DNA of 64,000 nt from Evansella sp. LMS18. GTDB lineage: Bacteria > Bacillota > Bacilli > Bacillales > Salisediminibacteriaceae. Below, one piece after another: positions 1-10,378 of this stretch. The stretch covers positions 992,001 through 1,056,000 of the forward strand of contig NZ_CP093301.1 of NCBI RefSeq assembly GCF_024362785.1, read 5' to 3'. The notes below the pieces were generated by a model that had not been told where the DNA came from, did not search any database, and worked only from the letters and a program-made list of their open reading frames with translations. Position numbers and translations under genes: made by a program. Position 1 is the stretch's first letter, and each line of letters opens with the position of its first letter.

Positions 1-332
1 CTATTGTTCGGTCTTGTTCTTACTAGAATATCATAAAACCTCGCAAAATTTAGATAATTTTTTAGAATCGACAAAAAAGGTTAATTTCCGCCGGAGTTTT
101 CATGCTTCGGACTGCTATATTACTTAGTTTATATAATGATTTGTCACTCTTTTTCCGTGACATAAAAACTCAAAACACAAACCATCGACCCAGAGGTTAC
201 CTTCACTCCCCAGAACTCCCATCATTTCCTGTGACCTTTGAACCTTTTTTTCAGTCTATTTAAATTACAGGTTTAATTCGGAGCAATTCGCCACGACTTT
301 CAATTATTTTCACCTTCATATGTACTTAAAAG
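1..332. other. Intergenic stretch at window edge, no gene seen
   Basis: AT-rich non-coding sequence downstream of hom. I see no convincing reading frame, RNA gene or operator. One small GTCAC/GTGAC inverted repeat lies near 140-160. The gene to the left is outside the window. Confidence 0.5.
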
Positions 333-366
333 AAAAGCAGCTGCTTTAAATATAAGACAGCCGCTT
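333..366 (-). terminator. Terminator of the acs-hom unit
   Basis: On the minus strand an 8-bp stem (AGCGGCTG with CAGCTGCT, one wobble pair) is followed by TTTTCTTTT. It overlaps the last codons of hom, consistent with a compact intrinsic terminator. Confidence 0.6.
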
Positions 367-1650
367 CTTTTCCTCTTCTTTGCTTATGTCTGCTCTGATA
401 GTGTTGACAGGATTATTAGTGGAAAGTGGATAAACTCTTCCACCGTTCCGTTGAAATTTCTCCAGCCCTCTGGCAGAATCACCAGGAAAATGAACGATTG
501 CAGCAGAAGTGCCGAACTCATTTTCAGACTGCCATAACACAGCCTCCCCTGGTAATGCATTTATGCCACCGGATTCCTCCCATGCCAGAAAATACACGGT
601 ATTGCCCTCTCCTGCAGGGTCCCCTGCTTCTTTGTTCAGGCCATGGGGTAAAAATTCCGTTTCTTTACTTTCAAGCAGTTCATGCTTATTTTTCAACAGA
701 TTTACCAAATCTTCCACAACAGCGCTCGCTGTCGGGAATTTACCTGCTCCTGGCCCCTGAAGCAATACAGATCCTACAATACTTCCTTCTATATTAATAC
801 CATTGTTTACGCCCTCTACACTGTACAAAGGATGGTCGTCGAGGATGAAACAAGGTGATACGGAAGCATGCACTTCCGTCCCTCTTTTCACTAAAGAAGC
901 AATGTGTTTAATTCTTCCTCCTGCTTTTTCAGCGAGTTTAATATCCTCAGGAGCGACATTTCGTATTCCCAGCGGTGCATTGTCCTGCCAGACAGGAGAC
1001 TGCCCGTATATCCATCTGCTTAAAATCGTAGTTTTATAATAAGCATCCCAGCCATCAACATCTTTATCCGGTACTGCTTCCGCGTACCCTTTTTCCTGAG
1101 CCTCTTCCAAAGCAGAGGTAAATGGAGCTCTTTCTGCACGCATTTTTGTCAGGATATAATTTGAAGTTCCGTTAAGGATACCTTCAAGTTTGTCGATCGT
1201 ATTTGTTTTAAGCGTATGCCTGAGTGTGTTCAGTAAAGGAATCCCCCCTGCTACAGCGGCTTCGTAGAGTAAATCTGCCCCTGATAGTTCAGCGAGTCTT
1301 TGAAGCTCTTCCCCGTGCTTTGCTACAAGCTCTTTATTAGCGGTTATGACAGATACACCACTCTCCAAAAGGGCCGCTGTATAAGGATAGCCAGTAGCTG
1401 CATCTGGAGTAGCCTCCACCACCGCATCAATTTGCTTATTATTTAATATACCATCAAAAGAGGTGGTGATTACCGTCTTACTGCTGACCTGTCTCGGCTT
1501 TTCCCCGTTTTTCACGAGAACAACAGGAACTTCAACATGGCGCCCTAACAGTGAAGCGAGCTTTTCTGATTTTTTTTCGATTGTCTCATAAACTCCTTCG
1601 CCTACTGTCCCAAAACCGATGATCGCAATTTTATAAGGTTTCAAGGTCAT
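346..1650 (-). CDS. hom: Homoserine dehydrogenase
   Basis: NAD(P)-dependent cytosolic enzyme reducing aspartate semialdehyde to homoserine, the branch point to threonine and methionine. The 434-residue product has an N-terminal Rossmann motif (IGFGTVGEGVYE, residues 10-21), the NKELVAKHG segment near 105-113 and the family signature GILNGTSNYILTKM near 158-171. Length is normal for the family. The C-terminal 80 or so residues sit where many homologues carry an ACT domain, but I cannot confirm that fold. The start ATG overlaps the stop of the preceding ligase gene by 4 bases, so the two are probably translationally coupled. The nearby metX and metY would use its product. Confidence 0.93.
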   Translation of the reverse strand: MTLKPYKIAIIGFGTVGEGVYETIEKKSEKLASLLGRHVEVPVVLVKNGEKPRQVSSKTVITTSFDGILNNKQIDAVVEATPDAATGYPYTAALLESGVSVITANKELVAKHGEELQRLAELSGADLLYEAAVAGGIPLLNTLRHTLKTNTIDKLEGILNGTSNYILTKMRAERAPFTSALEEAQEKGYAEAVPDKDVDGWDAYYKTTILSRWIYGQSPVWQDNAPLGIRNVAPEDIKLAEKAGGRIKHIASLVKRGTEVHASVSPCFILDDHPLYSVEGVNNGINIEGSIVGSVLLQGPGAGKFPTASAVVEDLVNLLKNKHELLESKETEFLPHGLNKEAGDPAGEGNTVYFLAWEESGGINALPGEAVLWQSENEFGTSAAIVHFPGDSARGLEKFQRNGGRVYPLSTNNPVNTIRADISKEEEKKRLSYI

Positions 1651-3359
1651 TGCCCGGATGCTCCTTTCTCCTGCTGCAGCTTTTCTATCTCTCTGTCTTT
1701 CAGTACACGTCTTAATATTTTCCCGCTGATTTTCGTTTTCGGAAGCTCATCAAGCACTTCAATTTCTTTAGGTGCAGCATGAGCGGCAAGCTCTGTTTTA
1801 ACAAAGGCACGAATTTCCTGAACAAGCCCCGGCGATTCTGAATAACCTTCCCGCAGTGTAACGAAGGCTTTTATAATTGCGCCTCTTACTGGGTCTGGTT
1901 TACCAATAACGCCTGCTTCCGCAACAGCAGGATGCTCAATAAGCTTACTTTCCACCTCAAAGGGACCTACCCTTTCACCGGAAGTCTTGATTAAGTCATC
2001 ATCCCGTCCGTTGAAAAATACATAGCCGTCTTCGTCCTGATAAGCTGTATCACCGGAGATATACCAGCCGTTCTCTGTAAAATAAGAACGGTATTTCGCT
2101 TCATTTTTCCAAATCTCTTTCATCAGCCCTGGCCATGGAGCTTTTACAGCCAGCTTTCCTGTTTCTCCTCTTGGAAGGGGCTCATTGTTTTCATCAAGGA
2201 TTCCCACTTCAATCCCAGGAAAAGCACGTCCCATGGACCCTGGCTTAATTGGCTGGGAAGGAAGGTTGACGATCAGGTGGCCGCCGGTTTCCGTCATCCA
2301 CCATGTATCGTGAATCCGGACTCCGAATTTATCATAAGCCCAGTAAATCACCTCCGGATTGAGGGGCTCCCCAACACTTAAAATATGCCTTAATGAGGAA
2401 AGATCGTAGTTTTTGTATACTTCCCCCTGGCTCATTAACATCCTGAAAGCTGTGGGCGCGCTGTACCAGACAGATACTTTGAATTTTTCAATTAATCCGT
2501 ACCACTGCTCCGCGTCAAAACGTCCTCCGTGGATGACGACAGTTGCCCGGTTAAGCCATGGTGCAAAAACCCCGTACACACTTCCTGTCACCCAGCCTGG
2601 ATGTGATGTGCACCAGTAAACATCATCTTCCTGGATATCCAGCACCCACTTTCCGGTAATATACTGGTGGGGAATAGTCCGGTGAGCGTGCAGCACGCCT
2701 TTTGGTTTGCCAGTTGACCCGGATGTGTAGTGGATCAGCATCCCGTCTTCTTTATCCACCCATACAACAGGAGACTCTTCATCAGGCAAGCTTTCTGCTT
2801 CCTGCTGCAGTTCAGAGATTTCCCACGTTTTAATGAGGGATGGAATCTCCTCGTAAGGTACGCGTTTACCAAGCTCTGCGTCAGTAATCAAATACTGAGC
2901 CTCACAATCTGTCATTCTGTCTTTCACTGCGTCTTCCATAAATGCCTCAAAAAGAGGCCCTGCGATGGCCCCCACTTTTATGGCAGCCAGGATAGCGAAA
3001 TAGCAATCAGGCGATTTAGGAAGGAAGATGAAGACACGGTCACCTTTTTTGACTCCGTTCTTAAGTAAAACTCTCGCATAATTATCCGTTATCTGTTTAA
3101 CTTCTGAAAAGCTGTAACGTTCTTCTCTGTCTCCGTCAGTAAAGAGAAGGGCTGTTTTTTCTCCGTAACCCTCATCTGCATGGCGGTCGATACATTCGTA
3201 TGCGGCATTCCATTGTCCTGCAGGTGCCTTGGCAAGTTCGTTCAGGGCGTCATCCCAGCGGAAGTCGTTAATCGTTTTATCATAATCCTGAAGGTTTGCT
3301 TTGCTTGCTCTGACAGGAGGCAGAATCGTCCGCTTCTCTTTAGTTAATTGTGTTGTCAT
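1647..3359 (-). CDS. Acetyl-CoA synthetase-like acyl-CoA ligase
   Basis: AMP-forming acyl-CoA ligase of the ANL superfamily, 570 residues from the chosen start. Visible core motifs are the P-loop-like YTSGSTGKPKG, TWWMTETGG (A5 region), SGDTAYQDEDGYVFFNGRDDD with the hinge, and PKTKISGKILRR carrying the catalytic lysine near the C-terminus. The ATG at 3359 is preferred over an in-frame TTG at 3383 because AAAGGAGG sits 7 bases before it. It overlaps hom by 4 bases. Acetate is the likeliest substrate by similarity to AcsA, but the acyl chain is not proven. Pairing with hom suggests supply of acetyl-CoA for homoserine acetylation by MetX; that is inference. Confidence 0.85.
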   Translation of the reverse strand: MTTQLTKEKRTILPPVRASKANLQDYDKTINDFRWDDALNELAKAPAGQWNAAYECIDRHADEGYGEKTALLFTDGDREERYSFSEVKQITDNYARVLLKNGVKKGDRVFIFLPKSPDCYFAILAAIKVGAIAGPLFEAFMEDAVKDRMTDCEAQYLITDAELGKRVPYEEIPSLIKTWEISELQQEAESLPDEESPVVWVDKEDGMLIHYTSGSTGKPKGVLHAHRTIPHQYITGKWVLDIQEDDVYWCTSHPGWVTGSVYGVFAPWLNRATVVIHGGRFDAEQWYGLIEKFKVSVWYSAPTAFRMLMSQGEVYKNYDLSSLRHILSVGEPLNPEVIYWAYDKFGVRIHDTWWMTETGGHLIVNLPSQPIKPGSMGRAFPGIEVGILDENNEPLPRGETGKLAVKAPWPGLMKEIWKNEAKYRSYFTENGWYISGDTAYQDEDGYVFFNGRDDDLIKTSGERVGPFEVESKLIEHPAVAEAGVIGKPDPVRGAIIKAFVTLREGYSESPGLVQEIRAFVKTELAAHAAPKEIEVLDELPKTKISGKILRRVLKDREIEKLQQEKGASGQ

Positions 3360-3440
3360 CGTTATTGCCTCCTTTAGTCTCAAAATTGAATTGTTTTATA
3401 AGTCCGTAACACTGCCTTTAACTGCAGTTTTCTGATAGGG

Positions 3441-3470
3441 GAATCAACTGATTATTTCCAATAATCAATT
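3441..3470. other. Hairpin between ssuB and the acyl-CoA ligase gene
   Basis: A TGATTAT/ATAATCA inverted repeat with a 5-nt loop lies in the 113-bp gap. No clear T-run follows, so it may be a weak terminator or processing site rather than a full stop. Confidence 0.35.
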
Positions 3471-3472
3471 AA

Positions 3473-4213
3473 TTAAAAGGATGCTGCTTTCTTTTCCAGT
3501 TCAAGGGCTTTAAGAATTTCTCCCTTTAATTGAGCGAGCTCCGGATCAGCTTTGCTTCTCGGTTTTTGTTTGGTAATTTCAATATTTTTATGGACGCTTC
3601 CAGGCTGCCCTTTTAGAATGATAATCCGGTCGCAGAGATACAAAGCTTCATCAATATCATGTGTCACGATTACCATTGTCGGACGGTAACTGCTCCAGAG
3701 ATCAAGCAGCATATCCTGAAGCTGCAGCTTTGTGAACGCATCAAGAGCACTGAAAGGCTCATCGAGGAGCAGTGTTTCCGGTTCTGTCACAAGTGCTCTG
3801 GCGATAGCGGTTCTCTGCGCCATCCCACCTGACAGCTGTTTCGGATAATAATGCTCAAATCCATGGAGGCCAACTTGCTGCAGCAGGTTTAACGCTTTCG
3901 TTTTTTTCTCCTTTTTGTCCCCTTCCAGCCCGAAGCAGACATTATCAAGGACAGTGAGCCAAGGCATTAATCTCGGTTCCTGAAAAATGATCCCCAGATC
4001 CTTGTTCACAGACCTGCTCTTCAGGCCGTTAACTGTGATCGTTCCTTCATAACCAGTATCAAGCCCTGATATAGCACGGAGAACGGTGCTTTTTCCACAT
4101 CCGCTCGTACCGAGAAGCCCGATGATTTCCCCTTTCTTCGCAGTGAAGGATACATTATCAACTGCCTTATCCCCTGAAAAACTCCTGCTTACATTCTCTA
4201 CAGTTAAACTCAT
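3473..4213 (-). CDS. ssuB: Sulfonate/nitrate-type ABC transporter ATPase
   Basis: ATP-hydrolysing subunit of an importer of the SsuABC/TauABC/NrtABC family, acting at the inner face of the membrane. The 246 residues show Walker A (GTSGCGKST, near 35-43), the signature LSGGMAQRTAIARAL, Walker B LLLDEPFSALD and the switch histidine in IVTHDIDEAL. Start ATG follows AAGGAGGAAG. It is the last gene of the substrate-binding, permease, ATPase trio. The neighbouring S-box-controlled methionine genes favour aliphatic sulfonates as substrate, but taurine or another compound cannot be excluded. Confidence 0.85.
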   Translation of the reverse strand: MSLTVENVSRSFSGDKAVDNVSFTAKKGEIIGLLGTSGCGKSTVLRAISGLDTGYEGTITVNGLKSRSVNKDLGIIFQEPRLMPWLTVLDNVCFGLEGDKKEKKTKALNLLQQVGLHGFEHYYPKQLSGGMAQRTAIARALVTEPETLLLDEPFSALDAFTKLQLQDMLLDLWSSYRPTMVIVTHDIDEALYLCDRIIILKGQPGSVHKNIEITKQKPRSKADPELAQLKGEILKALELEKKAASF

Positions 4214-4226
4214 CGAATCTTCCTCC

Positions 4227-5096
4227 TTATGCTGCTTCGTTATTTTCCATCCGGTCCTGCCAGTGCAGTGCTTTGTCCTGCAGTTTTTTCAAAATAGAAT
4301 CAGTTATTTTTCCAAGCACCGCAAACAACAAGATACTTGCAAGAATAACTTCCGGCCGTACTGTATTTTGTCCCAGAACAAGAAGGAATCCAAGCCCCTG
4401 GCTCGCCCCCATCAGCTCTGCCGCCACAACGAACATCCAGCCTAAGCCAAGTCCGCTTCTGAGTCCTGTGAAAAATGACGGTAATGATGCTGGCAAGACG
4501 ATTCTTCTGATCAGCTGGAAAGTGGATAAACCGTAGGCCTTCCCAACTTCAATCAGTTTGCGGTCAACAGACTGTATGCCTCCGGTCACATTCAGGTAGA
4601 CCGGGAAAAACACACCTACCGCTATCAGGGTTACTTTGGAAACTTCTCCAATACCGAGCCAGAGAATAAAGAGCGGGACCCAGGCAAGAGATGGAATGGA
4701 ACGGAACGCCTGTATAAGCGGATCTACCATCAGTTCCACTTTTTTTGACATTCCGGTAATGGACCCTAGAATGACAGCTATCAATGTTCCCCAGATAAAG
4801 CCCCAGAACATACGGTACAAAGTCGCTCCTGTATGCTGCCATAAACTCCCGTCAGCGGCCATGGACCACAGGGTAATTAATACGACTGTTGGGGCAGGAA
4901 GAAGATGGGAATCGATTAACTGCAGCCTTGCTGCAGCTTCCCAGCTTAACAGGAGCAAAACAGGAAGAAGGAGGGAAAGACCAATCTTTCCCGCCGGCAC
5001 TTTTAAATTACTGTATCTGGATTTAACTTGAGCTGCTTTTTCTTTTTTCGCAAAAAATGCTGTGCTGTTATTTTGGTGTCTTTCTGAAACTGCCAC
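4227..5096 (-). CDS. ssuC: Sulfonate-type ABC transporter permease
   Basis: Membrane subunit of the same importer, 289 residues with about six hydrophobic segments between residues 38 and 275. The coupling-loop motif of binding-protein-dependent permeases is visible as VGKAYGLSTFQLIRRIVLPASLPSFFTGLRSGLG (cited here only in part: GKAYG...LPASLP). Translation starts at GTG, 5 bases after a strong GAAGGAGGGAA site. The N-terminal 30 residues are a charged cytoplasmic extension. Spacing to ssuB is 13 bases and to ssuA 15 bases, so the trio is one operon. Confidence 0.85.
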   Translation of the reverse strand: MAVSERHQNNSTAFFAKKEKAAQVKSRYSNLKVPAGKIGLSLLLPVLLLLSWEAAARLQLIDSHLLPAPTVVLITLWSMAADGSLWQHTGATLYRMFWGFIWGTLIAVILGSITGMSKKVELMVDPLIQAFRSIPSLAWVPLFILWLGIGEVSKVTLIAVGVFFPVYLNVTGGIQSVDRKLIEVGKAYGLSTFQLIRRIVLPASLPSFFTGLRSGLGLGWMFVVAAELMGASQGLGFLLVLGQNTVRPEVILASILLFAVLGKITDSILKKLQDKALHWQDRMENNEAA

Positions 5097-5111
5097 TTCC
5101 GTTCCCTCCTT

Positions 5112-6104
5112 CTAATCTTCGATGACCCGTTCTGCGTAAGAGGAGTCGATTAATTCATTAACAAGCTCTTCAATATCCAGGGATTCGTCTATATCACCAG
5201 AGCGCTGGAGAACGTCTCCCGCTTCTTTAAGGCTCTCCCTGTGTTCATCTCCAGGGACTGGATTTGAGAAGTCGTTTCTTTCCAGCTGCAAGGAAGCTAC
5301 CGAACCATCGATATCTGCTTCTTTTGCTAAAATTTCAGCTGTTTCTTCAGGATTTTCAAGGGCCCATACACGGGCTTTTTCATATGCTTCAATTACTTTA
5401 TCTACCGCTTCAGGATATTGCTCCGCGAAACTTTCGCGAACATTCAGGAAGCCGTAAGTATTGAATTCTGTATTTCTGTAAAACAACTCTGCGTCTGTTT
5501 CCAGCTCCTGCCTTGCCATGTGAGGATCAAGCCCGGCCCAGGCGTCCACCTGTCCTGTAGCCAGTGCGTTGGCTCCGTCACTGTGCTGCAGCGGCACCAC
5601 TTCGATATCATTGCTTGTAAGGCCGTGTTCATTCAGTGCTCTTATAAGGAAGATATAAGGGTCTGTTCCTAATGTTGCCGCGACTTTTTTACCTTCAAGA
5701 TCTGCTACAGACTGAATACCGGAATCTGCATTCGCCGCAAGAGCTGTCCATTCAGGCTGAGAATAAATATACACATTCTTTATAGGCGAATTATTACTCT
5801 TAGCCATTAAGGCTGCTGCACCTGCTGTCGACCCAAAGTCAATGCTTCCTCCTGAGAGGAACTCCAGTGCCCTGTTGCTTCCATGGCTCAGAACGTATTC
5901 AATCTCTGTTCCTTCTTCAAACGCTTCTTCCAGCCAGCCGAACTCTTTTAAAACGAGGCTGGTAGGTGAATAAAATGCGTAGTCTACTGTAATTTTGTCC
6001 GGATGAGAAGCATCTGCCCCGGAAGTAGACGTGCCGCAAGCTGTTAAAAAAGCTGCTCCCAGTATTGCGAATAGTAGTAGGCTGTAATTTTTAATGTGTG
6101 ACAA
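5112..6104 (-). CDS. ssuA: Sulfonate-type ABC substrate-binding lipoprotein
   Basis: Extracytoplasmic binding protein of the SsuA/NrtA family (330 residues). The N-terminus has a hydrophobic signal followed by the lipobox LTAC, so it should be lipid-anchored at about residue 23. The mature part starts with the family's KITVDYAFYSPTSLVLK pattern and carries the GSTAGAAALMAK ligand-loop region. Start is TTG, about 10 bases after AAAGGAG. It is first in the ssuABC trio, downstream of metY and separated from it by the 21-nt repeat array. Confidence 0.85.
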   Translation of the reverse strand: MSHIKNYSLLLFAILGAAFLTACGTSTSGADASHPDKITVDYAFYSPTSLVLKEFGWLEEAFEEGTEIEYVLSHGSNRALEFLSGGSIDFGSTAGAAALMAKSNNSPIKNVYIYSQPEWTALAANADSGIQSVADLEGKKVAATLGTDPYIFLIRALNEHGLTSNDIEVVPLQHSDGANALATGQVDAWAGLDPHMARQELETDAELFYRNTEFNTYGFLNVRESFAEQYPEAVDKVIEAYEKARVWALENPEETAEILAKEADIDGSVASLQLERNDFSNPVPGDEHRESLKEAGDVLQRSGDIDESLDIEELVNELIDSSYAERVIED

Positions 6105-6129
6105 GATACTTCTCTCCTTTTATATATAT

Positions 6130-6395
6130 TGGTTGCGTGGTACGCAGCCCTTGTTGCGATATTCACCTGTCTTGTTGCGAAATACGCAGTCCTTGTTGCG
6201 ATTTCGGCTTCCCTTGTTGCGACTTGAAATCTTTGTTGCGATTTCCACCTGTCTTGTTGCGAAATACGCGATCCTTGTTGCGATATCAGCTTCCCTTGTT
6301 GCGACTTGAAATCTTTGTTGCGATTTCCACCTGTCTTGTTGCGATATACGCGTTCTTTGTTGCGATATCAGCTTCCCTTGTTGCGATATCACCAT
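6130..6395. repeat. 21-nt-period array with TTGTTGCGA core
   Basis: Twelve clear copies plus one degenerate copy of a core TTGTTGCGA, each followed by a 10-12 nt variable tail. Most units are 21 nt and two are 19 nt. The tails come in a fixed order of four types (ending CACCTGTC, a TACGC type, CTTCCC, and GAAATCT) that repeats, giving a higher-order period of about 82 nt. Reading frames through it are low complexity and unlikely to be genes. Confidence 0.9.
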
Positions 6396-6406
6396 TTAAC
6401 TTACAG

Positions 6407-8224
<1,818 letters not shown>

Positions 8225-8296
8225 TTAAAATTATTGTTTTTCCTCCAGAATGCTCGCAGTCAGCTTTCTGTTTACAGACTTTTATAAAAATAAAAA

Positions 8297-8320
8297 CACC
8301 TTTCTCTGAAAGAAAGGTGC
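8297..8320 (-). terminator. Expression-platform terminator of metY S-box
   Basis: Minus-strand hairpin CACCTTTCT...AGAAAGGTG followed by TTTTTATTTTT. Position, 18 nt after the aptamer and ahead of the metY ribosome site, is that of an S-box terminator. Confidence 0.8.
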
Positions 8321-8337
8321 ATAAATAGTTATGTCCT

Positions 8338-8456
8338 TCCTCTCATCTTTCAAAGCTGTAACAGCTTTGCAGGATTTGGCACCTTCCGAGTATATGGATT
8401 ACTCAGTGGTTGCCGGGCTTCATCGGGCCAGTCCCTCTGCCTCTCTTGATAAGAGT
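8338..8456 (-). ncRNA. SAM-I (S-box) riboswitch for metY
   Basis: Minus strand shows the S-box core in order: CTTATCAAGAGAGGCAGAGG, GGACTGGCCC, GAAGCCCGGCAACC, then GGTGCCAAATCCTGC and a closing GATGAGAG that pairs with CTCTTATC. SAM binding should favour the downstream terminator and repress metY. It starts within 10 bases of the metX stop, so it sits inside a possible metX-metY transcript. Confidence 0.95.
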
Positions 8457-8463
8457 TAATCTT

Positions 8464-9564
8464 TTAAGTTGTCTCTGATTGTCTTTCCAGTGTCCGCTTT
8501 ACAATATCTCCCCATTTGTCAAACTCTGTTAAAAAACCATCATGGCCGAAAACTGTTTTAACATGGTGGACTGTTGCGTCCGCCCCGGCTTTTTTCCATG
8601 CGTTCCCAAGCTGTTCAATTTCATCTTGAGGATACAGCAAGTCGCTCTCGTATGAAATAAGCAAGACTTTCTTTTTGAAACGGGCCAGAACTTCAGCTAA
8701 TGGACCTCTGTTTTCTTCAATATCATGTCTGTCCATGGCTTTAAGTAGATACAGATAAGAATTAGGGTCAAACCTTTTGGTGAATTTATCTCCCTGGTAC
8801 AGTAAATATGATTCTACCTGATACGCCACTTCTGAATGGTCTTCACCCCATTCGTCTTTCGTTTCCCTGTGGAATCTCTGGCTGAACAGTCTGCCGGAAC
8901 GGTATGTGACCATTCCCACCATTCTCGCCAGCGACAAGCCGTTGACTGGAAAAGCTTCTTCAGTGTACACCCCGTTGTTCCAGTTTGGATCGTCCATAAT
9001 CGCTTTTCGGGCCATGGCGTTAAAGGCTATTCCGTAGTCTGACAACGATGGAGTTGCTGCCATTACTATTAACGAATCCACAATCTCCGGATACTGAAGA
9101 GCCCACTCATATGCCTGCATTCCGCCGAGGGAACCGCCGATTACCGCTTTAAGGTGCCTGATTCCCAGTTTATCGAGAGCCATTTTCTGTGCTCTTACCA
9201 TATCTCTTACACTTACAAAAGGAAAATCGGTTAAATAAGGTTTTCCTGTAGCTTCATTCCTGCTGGAAGGACCAGTGCTTCCATTACAGCCTCCAAGGAC
9301 ATTAAAGGTAATTGCCTGGTGTTCGGCTAAATCCACGAAGCCTCCATGATTGATAAGCCCACGCCACCAGCCAGGCTCTTTTTCTGTCCCGACAGTATGC
9401 TGATTTCCAGTTAGGGCGTGGCAGATTAGCACCGTTTCCCCATTATCAGCCCCTGCACGCTCATATGCTAATTCCAGGTTTCGAAGGGTTTCTCCCGACT
9501 CCAGGGTAAACTCTGGCAAAAATACCTTGCCGGTTTTCGTTTCTCCTTTTTCTTTCACTGTCAT
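8464..9564 (-). CDS. metX: Homoserine O-acetyltransferase
   Basis: Alpha/beta-hydrolase-fold acyltransferase that activates homoserine for methionine synthesis; 366 residues from the chosen start. The nucleophile serine is in GGSLGGMQAYEW, the acid aspartate in YESDLLYP and the histidine in FGHDGFLTEF near the C-terminus. The early ALTGNQH and GGCNGSTGPSS segments are typical of MetX. An upstream in-frame ATG at 9741 lies inside the riboswitch and is rejected; the ATG at 9564 has GGAGGTG 5 bases ahead. Acetyl versus succinyl specificity is assigned by family, not shown here. Two S-boxes lie upstream. Confidence 0.92.
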   Translation of the reverse strand: MTVKEKGETKTGKVFLPEFTLESGETLRNLELAYERAGADNGETVLICHALTGNQHTVGTEKEPGWWRGLINHGGFVDLAEHQAITFNVLGGCNGSTGPSSRNEATGKPYLTDFPFVSVRDMVRAQKMALDKLGIRHLKAVIGGSLGGMQAYEWALQYPEIVDSLIVMAATPSLSDYGIAFNAMARKAIMDDPNWNNGVYTEEAFPVNGLSLARMVGMVTYRSGRLFSQRFHRETKDEWGEDHSEVAYQVESYLLYQGDKFTKRFDPNSYLYLLKAMDRHDIEENRGPLAEVLARFKKKVLLISYESDLLYPQDEIEQLGNAWKKAGADATVHHVKTVFGHDGFLTEFDKWGDIVKRTLERQSETT

Positions 9565-9647
9565 TGCCTCACCTCCACCGTAAACTTTTTCCCGAACTAT
9601 TTCCGGATGCGGCCAGTGACGGAAGGACCATCTACAAAAATAAAAAA

Positions 9648-9671
9648 CTCTCTGTCTTTGGAGACAGAGAG
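9648..9671 (-). terminator. Expression-platform terminator of metX S-box
   Basis: Minus-strand hairpin CTCTCTGTCTCC...GACAGAGAG followed by TTTTTTATTTTT, between the aptamer and the metX ribosome site. Confidence 0.8.
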
Positions 9672-9691
9672 ACGAAATCAAATTACATTCC

Positions 9692-9810
9692 GCTCTCATC
9701 TCCCAAAGCTGCTGCTTTGCAGGATTTGGCACCTTGCACAATAAAGCTTCCGCTCATGTGCTGGTTGCCGGGCTTCAACGGGCCAGTCCCTCCACCTCTC
9801 TTGATAAGAG
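9692..9810 (-). ncRNA. SAM-I (S-box) riboswitch for metX
   Basis: Minus strand has CTCTTATCAAGAGAGGTGGA, GGACTGGCCC, GAAGCCCGGCAACC, GGTGCCAAATCCTGC and the closing GATGAGAG. All paired core elements of the S-box are present in order. Confidence 0.95.
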
Positions 9811-9857
9811 TAAAAAATATTTAATTAGCAAAACTAAGTATAATTTAACTATTTAGA

Positions 9858-9886
9858 ATACTAACACGTTAATTTAATGAAGTCAA
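9858..9886 (-). promoter_or_regulatory. Promoter of the metX S-box transcript
   Basis: TTGACT (-35, forward 9881-9886) and TAGTAT (-10, forward 9858-9863) are separated by exactly 17 bases on the minus strand. The start site would fall about 40 nt before the aptamer. Confidence 0.7.
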
Positions 9887-9989
9887 ACCATTATTTAGTA
9901 TTTTTATCAGATTACTTCGATTTTCAGGAAAAGTCCTGATGCTTTTAATAAAGTGGGAAGCATTTTTCATGCTTCCTAAAGCTAAAAAT

Positions 9990-10014
9990 CCCTCTGCCTG
10001 AAACAAGCAGAGGG
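9990..10014 (-). terminator. Terminator after the orphan S-box
   Basis: Minus-strand hairpin CCCTCTGC...GCAGAGGG followed by ATTTTTAGC. No reading frame of any size lies between it and the next promoter, so this terminator ends a non-coding transcript. Confidence 0.75.
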
Positions 10015-10057
10015 AAATGAGTACGATAAGTTACAGGAAATATTCCTGATTCTTCTC

Positions 10058-10176
10058 TGTCTCATCTTCCAAAGCTCGCAATAAGCTTTGCAGGAATTAG
10101 CACCTTCGGAAATGCAATGCAGTCTCCGTGGTTGCCGGGCTTCAACGGGCCAGTCCCTCCGCCTCTCTGGATAAGA
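10058..10176 (-). ncRNA. Third SAM-I (S-box) riboswitch, no gene of its own
   Basis: Minus strand has CTTATCCAGAGAGGCGGAGG, GGACTGGCCC, GAAGCCCGGCAACC, GGTGCTAATTCCTGC and a closing GATGAGACAGAG. The aptamer looks intact. Downstream, instead of a gene, come its terminator, two small hairpins (9924-9939 and 9956-9976), a fresh promoter and the metX S-box. Confidence 0.92.
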
Positions 10177-10212
10177 AAAATTTGATAATTAAAATTTATT
10201 AAGTTGAAAAGA

Positions 10213-10241
10213 ATTTTATCACTAGTTTTCTCAGTTGTCAA
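10213..10241 (-). promoter_or_regulatory. Promoter of the orphan S-box transcript
   Basis: Perfect TTGACA (forward 10236-10241) and TAAAAT (forward 10213-10218) with a 17-base spacer on the minus strand, ending about 37 nt before the aptamer. Confidence 0.75.
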
Positions 10242-10378
10242 AATAATTTTTCAATTAAGTATAACTTTTGCTCAGAATTATGGTTGTTACTTTAAAAGTG
10301 TGTTGAAGAGAACTATACTCTTCTGTAACAGGGATTATTAATCATTCTGAGCTAACGGCATACTCATTTTTTTACTTG

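Noticed and set aside
1-332. Possible gene or RNA at the left window edge
   Set aside because: No frame, aptamer core or tRNA fold could be recognised in it.
6130-6395. CRISPR array or coding ORFs in the TTGTTGCGA repeats
   Set aside because: Cores are only 9 nt, the tails recur in a fixed order rather than being unique, and the open frames are low-complexity translations of the repeat in three frames.
8464-9741. Long metX start at 9741 giving 425 residues
   Set aside because: The extra 59 codons run through the S-box riboswitch and its terminator; the ATG at 9564 has a strong ribosome site.
9813-9989. A small gene controlled by the orphan S-box
   Set aside because: No frame with a start and ribosome site is present between its terminator and the next promoter, only hairpins.
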